A DNA stretch of 64,000 nt. It comes from Corynebacterium atrinae. Lineage in GTDB: Bacteria; Actinomycetota; Actinomycetes; Mycobacteriales; Mycobacteriaceae. The stretch lies in the NCBI RefSeq assembly GCF_030408455.1, contig NZ_CP046977.1, forward strand, positions 2,046,001-2,110,000, written 5' to 3'. Made by a program: the position numbers and the translations under genes. The notes beneath the pieces were generated by a model that was given only the letters and a program-made list of their open reading frames with translations, was not told the DNA's origin and did not search any database. This document shows, in pieces, positions 25,797 to 36,000 of this stretch (the first letter of the stretch is position 1; each line of letters begins with the position of its first letter).

Positions 25797-27128
25797 TTAC
25801 TTCAGCGCGGCTTGTTCGGCTGCCCAGGAGTCACGGACGGTTTCAACGACCTGGTTCCAGTCCAGGTTACCGGTGGCATACTGCGCCAGGGCCTGGCCGA
25901 AATCATTCTTGAACTGCTGGGATGGGAAGTACTGGAAGTCCCACGGAATGGCGGTCTTGGTCGAATCGGCCATGTTGGCCGCGATCTCCTTGGCCAATGG
26001 ATCGTCCGGAGTGTCGGCGACGGTGAAGCCCTCGAACGGGGCGATAAAGCCGAGATCGCTGACGACCAGCGCGCGGCCCTCGTCGGTAGTAAACAGCCAG
26101 TTGACGAAATCGCGAGAGGCTTCCTGGTCTAGCTCGGAGGCCTTAGCGTTGACGGCCAGGTAGTTCTCGGTGCCAATCGCCAGGCCCTGGGAGGCCTCAT
26201 TGGGCAGGCCCATGTACATCGGCAGGTACTTGATCTTGTCCTTCTTGACCACGTTGCCGTTGACGTCGCTGATCTGGCTCCACGCCCAGTTACCGTTTTG
26301 GACCATCGCAGCCTGGCCAAGCGCGAACTCCGCCATCGAATCGGACACAGCCTTCGACGGGGTGAGAGTGCGCGGGACCGTGGAGTTGTCGAGGTACAGG
26401 TCGAAGAGGTTCTTAAACTCCGCGTTGTACTTGAACTCCAGCTCCGCCGGGCGGTTGTTGTCGAGATCGACGAACTCCTGGTGCACGGGCAGGTTGGCCA
26501 GGTGGGTCTGCCAACGCCATTCCTCGCCCGAAGCCAAAGAGGTGGCGGCGAACACGCCGTTGATGCCCAGCTCGTCGGCCTTGGACTGCATGTCCTCGGC
26601 GACGGCCTTGAGCTCGGTGAAGCTGTCGACCTCATTCAAGGAGCCAACGGGCGCGCCGGGGAGCGCGAAGTAGTTGTCGAAGATCTCCTCGTTGTAGATG
26701 ATGCCGTAGCCCTCGACGGCGAACGGCAAGCCGTAGATCTTGCCGTCCTCGCCCTTCAGCGGGTCAATGTCCGCATTGAGCGCCTTGGTGGCGTCGAGGT
26801 CGGTGATGTCGGCGGCGTAGCTCTGCCAGGTTTGCAGGCCAACGGGGCCGTTGATCTGGAAGAGGGTGGGGGCATCGGACTTGGCGACCTCGGACTTCAA
26901 GGTCTGCTCGTAGGTGTTGGAGGCAGCGGTGACGACCTTGACGGGGACGCCGGTTTCCTCCGTGTACTTCTTGGCGATGGCCTGGTAGGCGGCGTCCTGT
27001 TCCGGCTTGAAATTGAGGAAGTAGACGTCCGCGGTGTCTTCACTGGAGCCGCAAGCCACAAGCGCCGAAGCGGCGAGGACGCTGGCCCCGAGGGTGCCTA
27101 AAAGGCGTGAAAACTTACTCATACTCAT
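25797..27128 (-). CDS. Sugar-binding lipoprotein of CUT1 ABC transporter
   Basis: The extracytoplasmic solute receptor of the importer, 443 aa. The N-terminal signal ends in the lipobox ALVACGSS at about residue 26, so the mature protein is membrane-anchored. The body has the type-1 SBP pattern YTEETGVPVKVVTAAS near 55 and YGLPFAVEGYGIIYNEEIF near 135. The ATG at 27128 follows AGGGAGA. It is the first gene of the operon; a palindrome in the divergent region is a likely operator. Ligand unknown. Confidence 0.9.
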   Translation of the reverse strand: MSMSKFSRLLGTLGASVLAASALVACGSSEDTADVYFLNFKPEQDAAYQAIAKKYTEETGVPVKVVTAASNTYEQTLKSEVAKSDAPTLFQINGPVGLQTWQSYAADITDLDATKALNADIDPLKGEDGKIYGLPFAVEGYGIIYNEEIFDNYFALPGAPVGSLNEVDSFTELKAVAEDMQSKADELGINGVFAATSLASGEEWRWQTHLANLPVHQEFVDLDNNRPAELEFKYNAEFKNLFDLYLDNSTVPRTLTPSKAVSDSMAEFALGQAAMVQNGNWAWSQISDVNGNVVKKDKIKYLPMYMGLPNEASQGLAIGTENYLAVNAKASELDQEASRDFVNWLFTTDEGRALVVSDLGFIAPFEGFTVADTPDDPLAKEIAANMADSTKTAIPWDFQYFPSQQFKNDFGQALAQYATGNLDWNQVVETVRDSWAAEQAALK

Positions 27129-27206
27129 GATCTCCCTTGGAGGTGCTAAATGTGACGAACTTAAAAAAACACAAATGGTGTGAGTTGACAGTCACAACCT
27201 TACTCC

Positions 27207-27227
27207 AAGTTGGTCAATTACCAACTT
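27207..27227. promoter_or_regulatory. Palindromic operator candidate in the sugar transporter divergent region
   Basis: AAGTTGGT and ACCAACTT form a perfect 8-bp inverted repeat around CAATT, about 80 bases upstream of the binding-protein start and 184 bases upstream of the ATPase start. The TTGGT-n5-ACCAA core resembles sites of FadR-type GntR regulators. No regulator gene for it lies nearby. Confidence 0.55.
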
Positions 27228-27410
27228 CCCTATGAACAAAAGGCAGAACTGGAGTTCAGAGGTGCTTGGGCTCGTGCTATCTTGGGGCTAGATAAGTCAC
27301 AGAACATCTGCCACTTGTCGTAGGTCATAATTCGTCTGGCCTGAAGTCCCTTACCCACCTCTCACTTACGGATCGTTCGGCGCGTACCCGCCGATGGAGG
27401 CATCACTTTT

Positions 27411-28556
27411 ATGGGCAATGTCACGTTTAACAACGCCACCCGCCACTTCCCTGGCAACGACCGGCCCTCGGTCGACAAACTCAATCTAGAAATCGCCGAA
27501 GGCGAATTCCTCGTCGTCGTCGGCCCGTCCGGCTGCGGCAAGTCCACCGCCCTGCGCATGCTCGCGGGCCTGGAAGAAATCAACTCCGGCAGCATCCACA
27601 TCGGCGGCAAAGACGTCACCAACGTCGCACCCAAAGACCGCGATATCGCCATGGTCTTCCAGAACTACGCCCTCTACCCGCACATGACCGTCCGGGAAAA
27701 CATGGGCTTCGCGCTCAAGATCGCGAAGAAGCCGCAGGCGGAGATCGACCAGCTGGTCGAAGCGGCCGCCCGCAGCCTCGACCTGCTCCCCTACCTCGAC
27801 CGCAAGCCCAAAGCCCTATCCGGTGGCCAGCGCCAGCGTGTCGCCATGGGTCGCGCCATCGTCCGCCGCCCCCAGGTCTTCCTCATGGACGAACCACTGT
27901 CCAACCTCGACGCCAAGCTGCGCGTGCAGACCCGAACCCAGATCGCCTCGCTGCAGCGGGAGCTCGGCGTGACCACCCTGTATGTCACCCACGACCAGAC
28001 CGAGGCTTTGACCATGGGCGATCGCATCGCGGTCCTCAAAGACGGCGTGCTGCAACAGGTCGGTACCCCACGGGAGATGTATGAGACCCCGGCCAACGAG
28101 TTCGTCGCCGGGTTCATCGGCTCCCCCGCCATGAACCTCGGCACCTTTGCCGTCACCCCGGACGGCACCGCCACCCTGGGTGCCGCGACGGTGCACATCC
28201 CAGCCGCCACCCGGGAGGCGATGCGTGCGGAGGACAACGGCGAAGTCATCATCGGTTTCCGCCCCGAAGCCCTCGACATCGTGCCCGAATCGGAAGCCCA
28301 GACCGGCACCATCCCCGTCGAAGTCATCCTGGTCGAGGAGCTCGGCTCTGATTCCTATATCTACGGCCGACTAGTCGGCGGCGGCGATCTGGGTTCGGGC
28401 ACGAAGTCGAACCCGGATGAGGTAGAGACCAACCAGATCGTCATTCGCGCGCAGCCGAACCTGGCGCCCGCACCGGGCTCAGTCGTGCACATCCGCGTCC
28501 ACGACGGCGCCCTGCACGCATTCTCGGCGTCGACGGGCGAGCGCCTGCCGTCCTAA
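27411..28556 (+). CDS. Sugar ABC transporter ATP-binding protein (MsmK/UgpC type)
   Basis: A 381-aa ATPase of CUT1 importers. Walker A is GPSGCGKST (about residue 40), the Q-loop is in VFQNYALYPHMTV, the signature is LSGGQRQRVAMGRA and Walker B is VFLMDEPLSNLDAKLR. A C-terminal regulatory OB domain (about 235-381) contains GFRPEAL. Such ATPases often serve several sugar transporters. It is divergent from the binding-protein operon, and the shared 282-base region holds the palindrome. The start ATG 27411 fits the family. Confidence 0.9.
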   Translation: MGNVTFNNATRHFPGNDRPSVDKLNLEIAEGEFLVVVGPSGCGKSTALRMLAGLEEINSGSIHIGGKDVTNVAPKDRDIAMVFQNYALYPHMTVRENMGFALKIAKKPQAEIDQLVEAAARSLDLLPYLDRKPKALSGGQRQRVAMGRAIVRRPQVFLMDEPLSNLDAKLRVQTRTQIASLQRELGVTTLYVTHDQTEALTMGDRIAVLKDGVLQQVGTPREMYETPANEFVAGFIGSPAMNLGTFAVTPDGTATLGAATVHIPAATREAMRAEDNGEVIIGFRPEALDIVPESEAQTGTIPVEVILVEELGSDSYIYGRLVGGGDLGSGTKSNPDEVETNQIVIRAQPNLAPAPGSVVHIRVHDGALHAFSASTGERLPS

Positions 28557-28562
28557 ATCAAG

Positions 28563-28975
28563 CTAGACGCTGGAGAGAAGCACGCCGAGCGGAATGACCG
28601 AGGAGCTTTCGAAGGTGACCTTTGGCTTCTGCTCGGCGGGCTTTTCCACGGGCTTCGGGGTGCTCGGCTTCACGCCCTCCTCGCTGAAGACCCCGCAAGC
28701 CGCAGCACGCAGGTCGACGAGGCCGATCAGGGACTTCTTGAGTCCCACGTCGACCTCGTTGAGCTTGTCTGGGTTTTCCAGCTTGCCCAGGCTGGAGCGG
28801 TATTCCTCCGGGGTGGTGGCTTTGTGGCTAGTGGCGTTTTCGGCCAGCTCCCCGACCGGGGTCACGCTGACGTTCTACTCGATGGTCTGCGGGTCTGCGC
28901 CTGAGCAAGAGGGGCAAGGCCACCCAAGGCCATGGCGCCAGCGCTAATAAGGGCGAGGATGCGGGAGCTATGCAT
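28563..28975 (-). pseudogene. Broken gene for a small secreted protein
   Basis: The first 27 codons from ATG 28975 encode a good Sec signal peptide (ILALISAGAMALGGLAPLAQ). That frame then ends without a mature domain. A 100-aa body with GVFSEEGVKP and a Pro/Lys-rich linker lies in another frame. Reading back from the body gives ADPQTIE, then an in-frame TAG, then NVSVTPVGE, as if a TAC (Tyr) had become TAG. A frameshift and a nonsense mutation therefore separate the signal from the body. No family is recognised. Confidence 0.65.
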
Positions 28976-29337
28976 CGCATATATACCTTTCCCGCTGGGT
29001 AGAGATATAGACGCTCAAGATCATGGAGCACCACCCTAGAGCGCGCGAGCAAAATACCCTGCTCCTCTCAGGATCCACACACGGTCTTCTCGCTTTACGG
29101 TGAGTCAACTCTGTGACCTGCAAGCTGGATCAAGATCACGGTGCAATGCCGAACTGAGCATATTTAGCCCGTGCGCCGCTTCAGCTGGTCCCGCAACTAC
29201 AGACTTTTCAATCCCACCGAGAAACCAAGATTCCTGGAAGCGCTACTGAAACGTCAGCACCCGTGAAGCTACGTCCTGGGGATTCGTGTCGCCGGAGGTT
29301 TAAAGTGTCCAACATTTCAGGAGGACGTGGAGTCGTG
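28976..29337. other. Intergenic decay region, no intact gene
   Basis: No convincing gene. A frame of about 32 codons from a GTG near 29170 looks coding-like but has no family or ribosome site. The region lies between the broken secreted-protein gene and the decayed fasR duplicate. Confidence 0.4.
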
Positions 29338-29715
29338 CCTGCTCAACTATGCCGTCCGCGACGATTCCCACGATGATGCGAGCTTCGAATCCATCGTCAA
29401 CGTGAACAAGCGGATGCTCGTGGCCTACTTCTTCGCGGTGGCCACCGGCTATCAAGTTTGCGGAATGTGCTTGCCAAAGTAGAAACTCCCACCCTCGGCC
29501 CCATCTGGGACGTAGTTGCGGTGAACAAGAAGTGACCCACCCACGCACCCAGCTCAACCCCGCCTTCACCAACCCCCTGCGGTTCTCCCTCATGGCCACT
29601 ACCGCCGGCGTCACCGAGATCTCCTCCAGACCATCGACTTCACCCTCTCCAAGCTCGCGTCCGCTACTTTCAGCTCGATCCCGGTATTGCCAGCTGCTCC
29701 CGAAACCCAGGAACA
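29338..29715 (+). pseudogene. Decayed, internally deleted copy of the fasR-membrane protein-regulator-acpS segment
   Basis: This stretch is a degenerate duplicate of about 22087-23340. It matches the last about 110 bases of fasR, then the promoter words TGCTTGCCAAAGT. It jumps past most of the membrane-protein gene to its last codons (CTCGGCCCCATCTGGGA), continues through the first about 45 codons of the winged-helix gene with small deletions, and ends in a scrap of acpS (GCTGCTCCCGAAAC). Substitutions and several deletions destroy every frame. It lies just downstream of fas on the fas strand, the usual place of acpS. Confidence 0.8.
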
Positions 29716-29774
29716 TGGACGATTTCGACACCAACGTGGTACCTGCCCACCATCGTCCCCCCCTCCCACTTTCG

Positions 29775-29838
29775 AGGGTTCCTGGTGACGCAAGCACCGA
29801 TCCCGGCCCCATCCCTCGCCAGCGTCACCACGAACCCT
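29775..29838. repeat. 64-bp palindromic repeat, copy 1
   Basis: It starts AGGGTTCCTGGTGACGC and ends GCGTCACCACGAACCCT. The two ends pair almost perfectly to form a hairpin of about 16 bp around a C-rich loop. A second copy follows 29 bases later. Confidence 0.65.
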
Positions 29839-29867
29839 CAAGGGGAGTCGAGCGCTGGCAGAAACTC

Positions 29868-29931
29868 AGGGTTCCTGGTGGCGCAAGCACCCAACCCGGC
29901 CCCATAACTCGCGAACGTCACCACGAACCCC
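29868..29931. repeat. 64-bp palindromic repeat, copy 2
   Basis: Same length as copy 1 and most positions identical, including AGGGTTCCTGGTG, the CCCGGCCCCAT centre and GTCACCACGAACCC at the end. Two tandem hairpins lie just downstream of the fas stop. Confidence 0.65.
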
Positions 29932-29950
29932 AAAAAGGCAACAACGCAAT

Positions 29951-29986
29951 CGCCCCCTGCACATCCGGGGGGATGGGCAGGGGGCG
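29951..29986 (-). terminator. Probable fas terminator
   Basis: CGCCCCCTGC at 29951-29960 pairs exactly with GCAGGGGGCG at 29977-29986. The stem starts 20 bases after the fas stop. On the minus strand it is followed, after about 15 bases, by a short T-run. Confidence 0.65.
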
Positions 29987-30005
29987 GGCGTCGGAAAGCG
30001 GGAAC

Positions 30006-33000
30006 TTAAGCGTCGATTTCCTGGCCGGTGCGGAGGACGCCGTCGACGAGGCGGGCATCGTGGTCCAGCAGGACCGCGGCCTCGCGGGACTTGACGGCGT
30101 CGCCGGTGCCACCGAGGTTGCGGTCGGCAGGACGCTCGAAGAGCGGAGCGCCACCGTACATGCCGTCGACGATGCGACGCAGGCCGGCTTCTTCGCGGGC
30201 GACGGACTGGCGGACCCACTCGGCAGCCGCCTCATGGCCGCGCTCCTGGCGCAGGGCCGCGAGGAAGGCGCCCGGGTGGACGATCGCTACGAGAGCGGAG
30301 ACGTGGCCGAAACCGAGCGAAGTGACCAGGCCGACCTTGGGTGCGCGGGCCGCCAGGTTGAGCGGCTTGCGCAGCCAGACCAGGTGCTCGTGCTGGGCCA
30401 AGACGGGGTCGACGCAGTCGAGGGACATGTTCGCCGGGATCTGGCCGGAGCGGAGAACCTGGGTGAGGCCGATCATCTGGAAGGCTGCGGCGCCGCCCTT
30501 AGCGTGGCCGGTGAGGGTCTTCTGCGAGATGATGTACAGCGGGTTGCCCTCGGCGCGGCCGATGGAGGCGGCGATGCGCTCGTGCAGGTCCGACTCGTTG
30601 GGGTCGTTGGCGGCGGTGGAGGTGTCGTGCTTGGAGATGATCGACACTTCGTCGGCAGTCACACCCACCTGGGCGAGCGAGCGGGCGAGGCGGGAGTCGA
30701 CGCCACCGCGGGCGGCTCCCAATGCGCCGAGGCCCGGGGCCGGGATCGAGGTGTGGGCACCGTCGGCGAAGGACTCGGCGAAGGCGACCACGCCGAGAAC
30801 CGGGAGGCCCAGGTCAGCGGCCACAGATCCGCGGGCCAGCAGCAGCGTGCCGCCGCCTTCGGATTCGATGAAGCCGCCGCGGCGTCGGTCGTTGGCACGC
30901 GAGAAGTAGCGGTGCTCGATGCCCTTGGCAGCCATTTCCCCGGAGGGGGCGGTGGCGGCCATGTCGCCGAAGCCGGTGATGCCTTCAATGGAGAGATCGT
31001 CGAGGCCACCGGCGACGACGAAGTCGGCCTTGCCCAGTTGGATCTTGTCCACGCCTTCTTCGACGGAGACGGCGGCGGTGGCACAGGCGGCGACGGGGTG
31101 GATCATCTGGCCGTAGCCACCGACGTAGGACTGCATGACGTGCGCGGCGACGACGTTGGGCAGGGCTTCCTGCAGGATGTCGTTGGCGCGGGGTTCGGCG
31201 AGCAGGCCGTCGATGTAGAGGGAGCGCATGGATTCGACGCCGCCCATGCCGGTGCCTTGGGTGGAGGAGACGCGGGCGGGGTGGACGTCGCGAAGCAGTT
31301 CCGCCGGGGAGAACCCGGAGGAGAGGAAGGCGTCGATGGTGCAGACGAGGTTCCACAGTGCGAGGCGATCGAGGTTGTCGATCATGTCGGCGGGGATGCC
31401 GTAGACCGAGGGGTCGAAGCCTTCGGGGATTTGGCCGCCGACGAAGCGCGACATGGTGATGCGGCGCGGGACGCGGACGGCGGATCCGGCGTGGCGGGTG
31501 ACGGTCCACTCGCCGGCTTCCTCGTCGTAGTGGGCGGAGGTGTGGTCGGGCTCGGAGTCGACGTAGGTCTTAGCTTCGTCCTTGGTGGCCACGGCGAAGG
31601 ACAGGTCTTTGTCCAGGTAGACGGTGGTCAGTTCGGGCGCGAGGTTGTCGACCATGAAGAAGTCGTCGTGGTAGCGACGCACACCGACGCGGGCGAGGAC
31701 TTCGTCGTGGAAGCGGTCGAAGATCTCGGCTTCCTCGAGTTCGTTGTCATCGGCGTCGTACCAGGCGCCGTCCCAGGTGATCAGGCCCATGGTCCAGGCG
31801 AGTTCGATGACGCCGGCGGCGGTGAGGTCGCCGGTGAGTTCGGCGTCGAAGCGGGTGCGGGCAGAGCCGTAGGGGCTCATTTCACCGGCACCGACGATGA
31901 CGACCATGTCGTCTAGTTTCTGGGTCACACCAACGAAGTCGGGGGTGGTCCAGTCGAGGCGTCGGTACGGGGTCGGCAGGGCCCGCAGGGTCTGCGGTTC
32001 TTCCTGCTTATCGACGCCCCCAGCCTCAGCCTCCGCCTCAGCGGCTGCCTCCCGCGCCAGCTCGGCAATGTTGACGTCGGACTCTCCGAGTCCGCCGGTG
32101 TAGTCGACGATGATGGGGGCGCCGGCGGCCTCCCGTCGAGCTTCGGGGCTGACCTGGGAGAGAAGGAGCTCGGCCATCTCTTCGGTGGAGAAGGTCTGCA
32201 CGCCCTTGGCTTCGATGGCGTCGACCAGCGGGTCGTTGCCGCCCATGAGGCCGGTGCCGCGGACCCAGCCGATGAAGGCGTGGACGAGGCTGGTGCGGTC
32301 GCCCCAAACGGGCTCAGCTTTCCAGCGGGTGACCAGGGCGTCGAGTGCGGCCTTGGATTCGCCGTAGGCGCCGTCGCCGCCGAAGCGGCCGCGGTTGGGT
32401 GAGCCGGGGAGGACGACGTGGAGGCGCTTGCCCACGTTGGTGTCGGTGCCGATCTCGGACAGCCCGGCGATGAGGCGTTCGACGGCCCACAGGAGCAGGC
32501 GCATCTGGGATTCGGCTTGGGGGCCGGAGTCGGCGAGCGAGCCCATGACGCGAGGGGCGGCGAAGGGGAAGAGCAGGCTCGGGACGAGAGCCTTCTTGAG
32601 CACCTTCTTCTGGCCGTTGACGGTCGCGGTTTGCTCGGTGCCGATCCACTCGATGACGTCATCGAGGTCGCCGAAGGAGTTGAGGTTGGCGGGGATGACC
32701 CACAGGGCGGCGGTACCACGCGCGGCGGAGGCGTAGAGGGCCTTGTAGTACTCGACGCGCGAGTGCGACAGGTTGGAGGTGGTGACCACGACGGTCGCTC
32801 CCCCGGCCAGCAGCTCCTCGACGACGGCGGCGGCAATTGAGTTCGGGGAGGCGCCGGTGACCACGGCGACGTCCGCGGAGTAGGCCAGGGCCTGCTCGTC
32901 GCGGGCCTGCGCGGCCAGTGCGTCGAGGCCGAGGTAGCTGGCTTGCTTGGCGACGGCCTCGCCCGTCCCCGTCACATCCACGTCCCCCTCGGCGATCTCG

Positions 33001-36000
33001 CCGAGGCTGACGCGGGTGAGGTCTTCGCGGGCGGATGCCCAGCGGTCGTCGAGAAGCACGGCCTCGGAGGCCGAGAAACGCGGGGCGACCTGGCGCGGCC
33101 AGTCGGATCCCAGCTCGCGGGAGACGAGGTCGAACAGGGCGGCATCATCATCGTCCTCGTCGAGGGAGGCGGAGGCCTGCTCGCTGATGCCCAGCTGGGT
33201 GAGGATGGTGCGGGCGGTGGCCGCGAGGACGCCGTCCTTGCCGGTGACCTGCTCGGCGAACTCGCCGAGGGCGGCGGAGTCGACGACCCCACCGGCGGAA
33301 CCGCCTGCCGAGGGCAGGCCCACGGCGACGCCGCGGCGGGCGGCGACGGCCTGGACGGCGGCGTCGATAAGCGACTCCAGATCGGACGCGGAGGCCGGGG
33401 CGGCCGGGGTGAGCGTGGCCAGATCGCCGCCGCGCAGGGAGGCGCCTTCGCGGGCGCCGATAACGACCTCGGCGACGACGTGGTTGGCCCAGCCCGGGCC
33501 GAGCTGCCACGTGCCGGTGACGCGCTCGGCGACGAAGCCAGGCTTCTTGCCGGTCGGGCCGGTGATGCGGCGGAGGGCATCGGCGGCGGCATCGCCAAGT
33601 ACGGGACCGAAAGCCTGGTAGCCCTTGGCCATCTTGGTCACGGTGGCCTTCAGTGCCTCCAGCTCCGCATCGGCGGCACCGTCGATGGCGCCGAGGCCGA
33701 ACTCGACGCCGAGATCGAGCAGCAGCTGGTTACGGCGGGAAGACACGCCCTCAACGAGCGTCTCGATCGAATCCGTCGAGCCCATCTGGTCCGGGCGGAC
33801 CTTCGTCCAGATGGCGATGAGCATCTCCGTGGCATCGCCCGGGGTGAAGACGATGTCGTCCGGGGTGCCCGCGCCGGGAGCGGCAACGGGGGCGGGGGTG
33901 GTGATCGGTGCCTCGTTGGGGACGGTCGCGCCGGGGGCTTCCTCGGCGGCGGCCGGGGCCTCTTCGACGACCGCAACCTCGCGCACGACCTCGTCGGTGG
34001 CGAAGACCACCGGGCGGTCGCGCTCGACGTTGAGGACCTCAATCGTGCTGCCCGCGTACTTCGGCAGGCGCAGGGTCTGGCCCATCATGTTGGCCAGGGT
34101 CGGGGCGGAACCGACGCCGACCTCGACGAAGCGCTCGACGCCCAAACCGCCGTGTGCGTGGTCGCGCAGGACGAGGTCCTGGGTCTCGATCCAGCGCACC
34201 GGGGAGGCGAACTGCCAGGCCAGCAGCTCGATGAGGAGGACGCGGGCGAGCTTCTGCTCATCCGCCGCCGCGGAATCATAGTCGGCGAGGATGTCGTTGA
34301 TGTACGGCGAGTCGACGACCTTGGCAATGGACTCGACGAAGTCGCGGGTCAGCTCAAAGGGCCGGGCGACGAGGTTGGGAATGTAGCGATCGACGAGGAT
34401 GTCCAAGTCGATGGCCTCGGGGATGAGCGAATCCAGGTGCTCGCGGAAGTCGCCCACGCCATCGCGCAGGTGGCTGGAGTGGAAGGGCACGTCGATGCCG
34501 GGGATCATGATGAACGCGCGCTGGCCCGGGGCCCGCTTCTCCGCGTCCTCCTTGAGGGCCTTGAGGCCCCCGCGGGTGCCGGCCACGGCGTATTGGACGC
34601 CGGCGATGTTGTAGTTAACGATCTCGAGGAACTCGCCGGTCTTCTCCGAAAGCTCGGTGACGTAGTCGAAGACGTTGTCGGCGGTCAGTCCCATCTTGTT
34701 CGGGCGCAGGGCGGCGAGGCCGTAGTTGGACAGACCTTGCTCATCGCGCTCGACGAGACGGTGCATAGTCAGGCCGCGGCGGTAGACGATCTCCACGACT
34801 GACTCGAGGGAGAGCACGCCCGAGTAGGCGGCCAGGGCGTTGTACTCGCCGACGGAGTGGCCGGCGAAGTAGGCGCGCTTGTTCAGAGAGTCGGCTTCGC
34901 GCATCTCCGCGATCTGCGCGCAGCCGAGGGTGGCCATGGCGACCTGGGTGAACTGGGTGAGGAAGAGCACGCCGTCCGGGTGGGAGAAGCGCTCACCGGC
35001 GACGGTGACTTCGGTCGGGTTGTTCTGCACGATCTCCAGGACGGAGAAGCCCAGCTTGGCGCGGGTATGCGCGTCGGCGCGGTCCCAGATCTCGCGGGCG
35101 GCGGCCGAAGAGGCCCGGGAATCCATGCCCATGCCCTGGGACTGGATGCCCTGGCCGGGGAAGCCGTAGAAAGTGATGGGGGCGGCCATGACAGCGGTGG
35201 CGGACATGATGAGGTTGCCATCCACCGTGGCGGTGACGGAGCGGACCTCTCCGCAGCCGGGGCGGTTGTCCACGCCGGTGCGTTCCACGGAGAACTCAAT
35301 GACCTGGCCGGGCAGGACCGGGGCGAGCATCGTGGCGGTGTATTCGACGACCCGCTGCGGGCGGGTCGAGGCGGTGTCGTCCTGGTAGCCGGCGCCGGCA
35401 ACGAGTTCGCCGATGGCGGAGGTCCACATGCCGTGGACAATGACACCAGGCAGACCGGCCAAACCGGCGGCGACGTCGGAGACGTGGATCGGGTTGCGGT
35501 CGCCGGAGACGACGGCGAAGGGGTGCATGGACTCGGGGGCGACGACGCGCGCGAAGGCACGGAAGGAACGCGGGGAGTCCACGACGGACGGCAGCGCCGA
35601 GGTGTTGGTGCGGGCAGTCATCTTGCCGTTGCGGCCGCGGATGGCGAAGCGCTCGGAGAGGGTGGCCAGGGGCGCACCGTTGGCGTCGATGGTCGCGCGG
35701 ACCACGACAACGCGACCCATGTCGGTGTCGGATACTTCGTCCGCCGCTGCGGAAATTCGCAGCTCAACCGGGCCATCCGCAACTGAGGGCAGGGTGCCCA
35801 GCATCTTGAGGTGGTGCTCGAGGTGCACGAGGGAGAGCATGCCCTCAACGACGGAAGCCGCATCGGTGCCGGGGATGACGGCGGAGCGGACGGCGGCGAA
35901 CACGGCGGGCCAGGCGCGCCCGACGAGGACGTCCGGGGCGGTGTCATGGGCGGCCAGGTCGGAGGGGAGGTAGCCGGCGGTGACGTTGTCATAGTCGGCG

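Noticed and set aside
29532..31916. A 794-codon plus-strand open frame opposite fas.
   Set aside because: Composition is Gly/Val/Asp-rich antisense of the fas ketosynthase region and has no motifs.
32943..34802. Long plus-strand frame of 619 codons inside fas.
   Set aside because: Shadow of fas with no domain signature.
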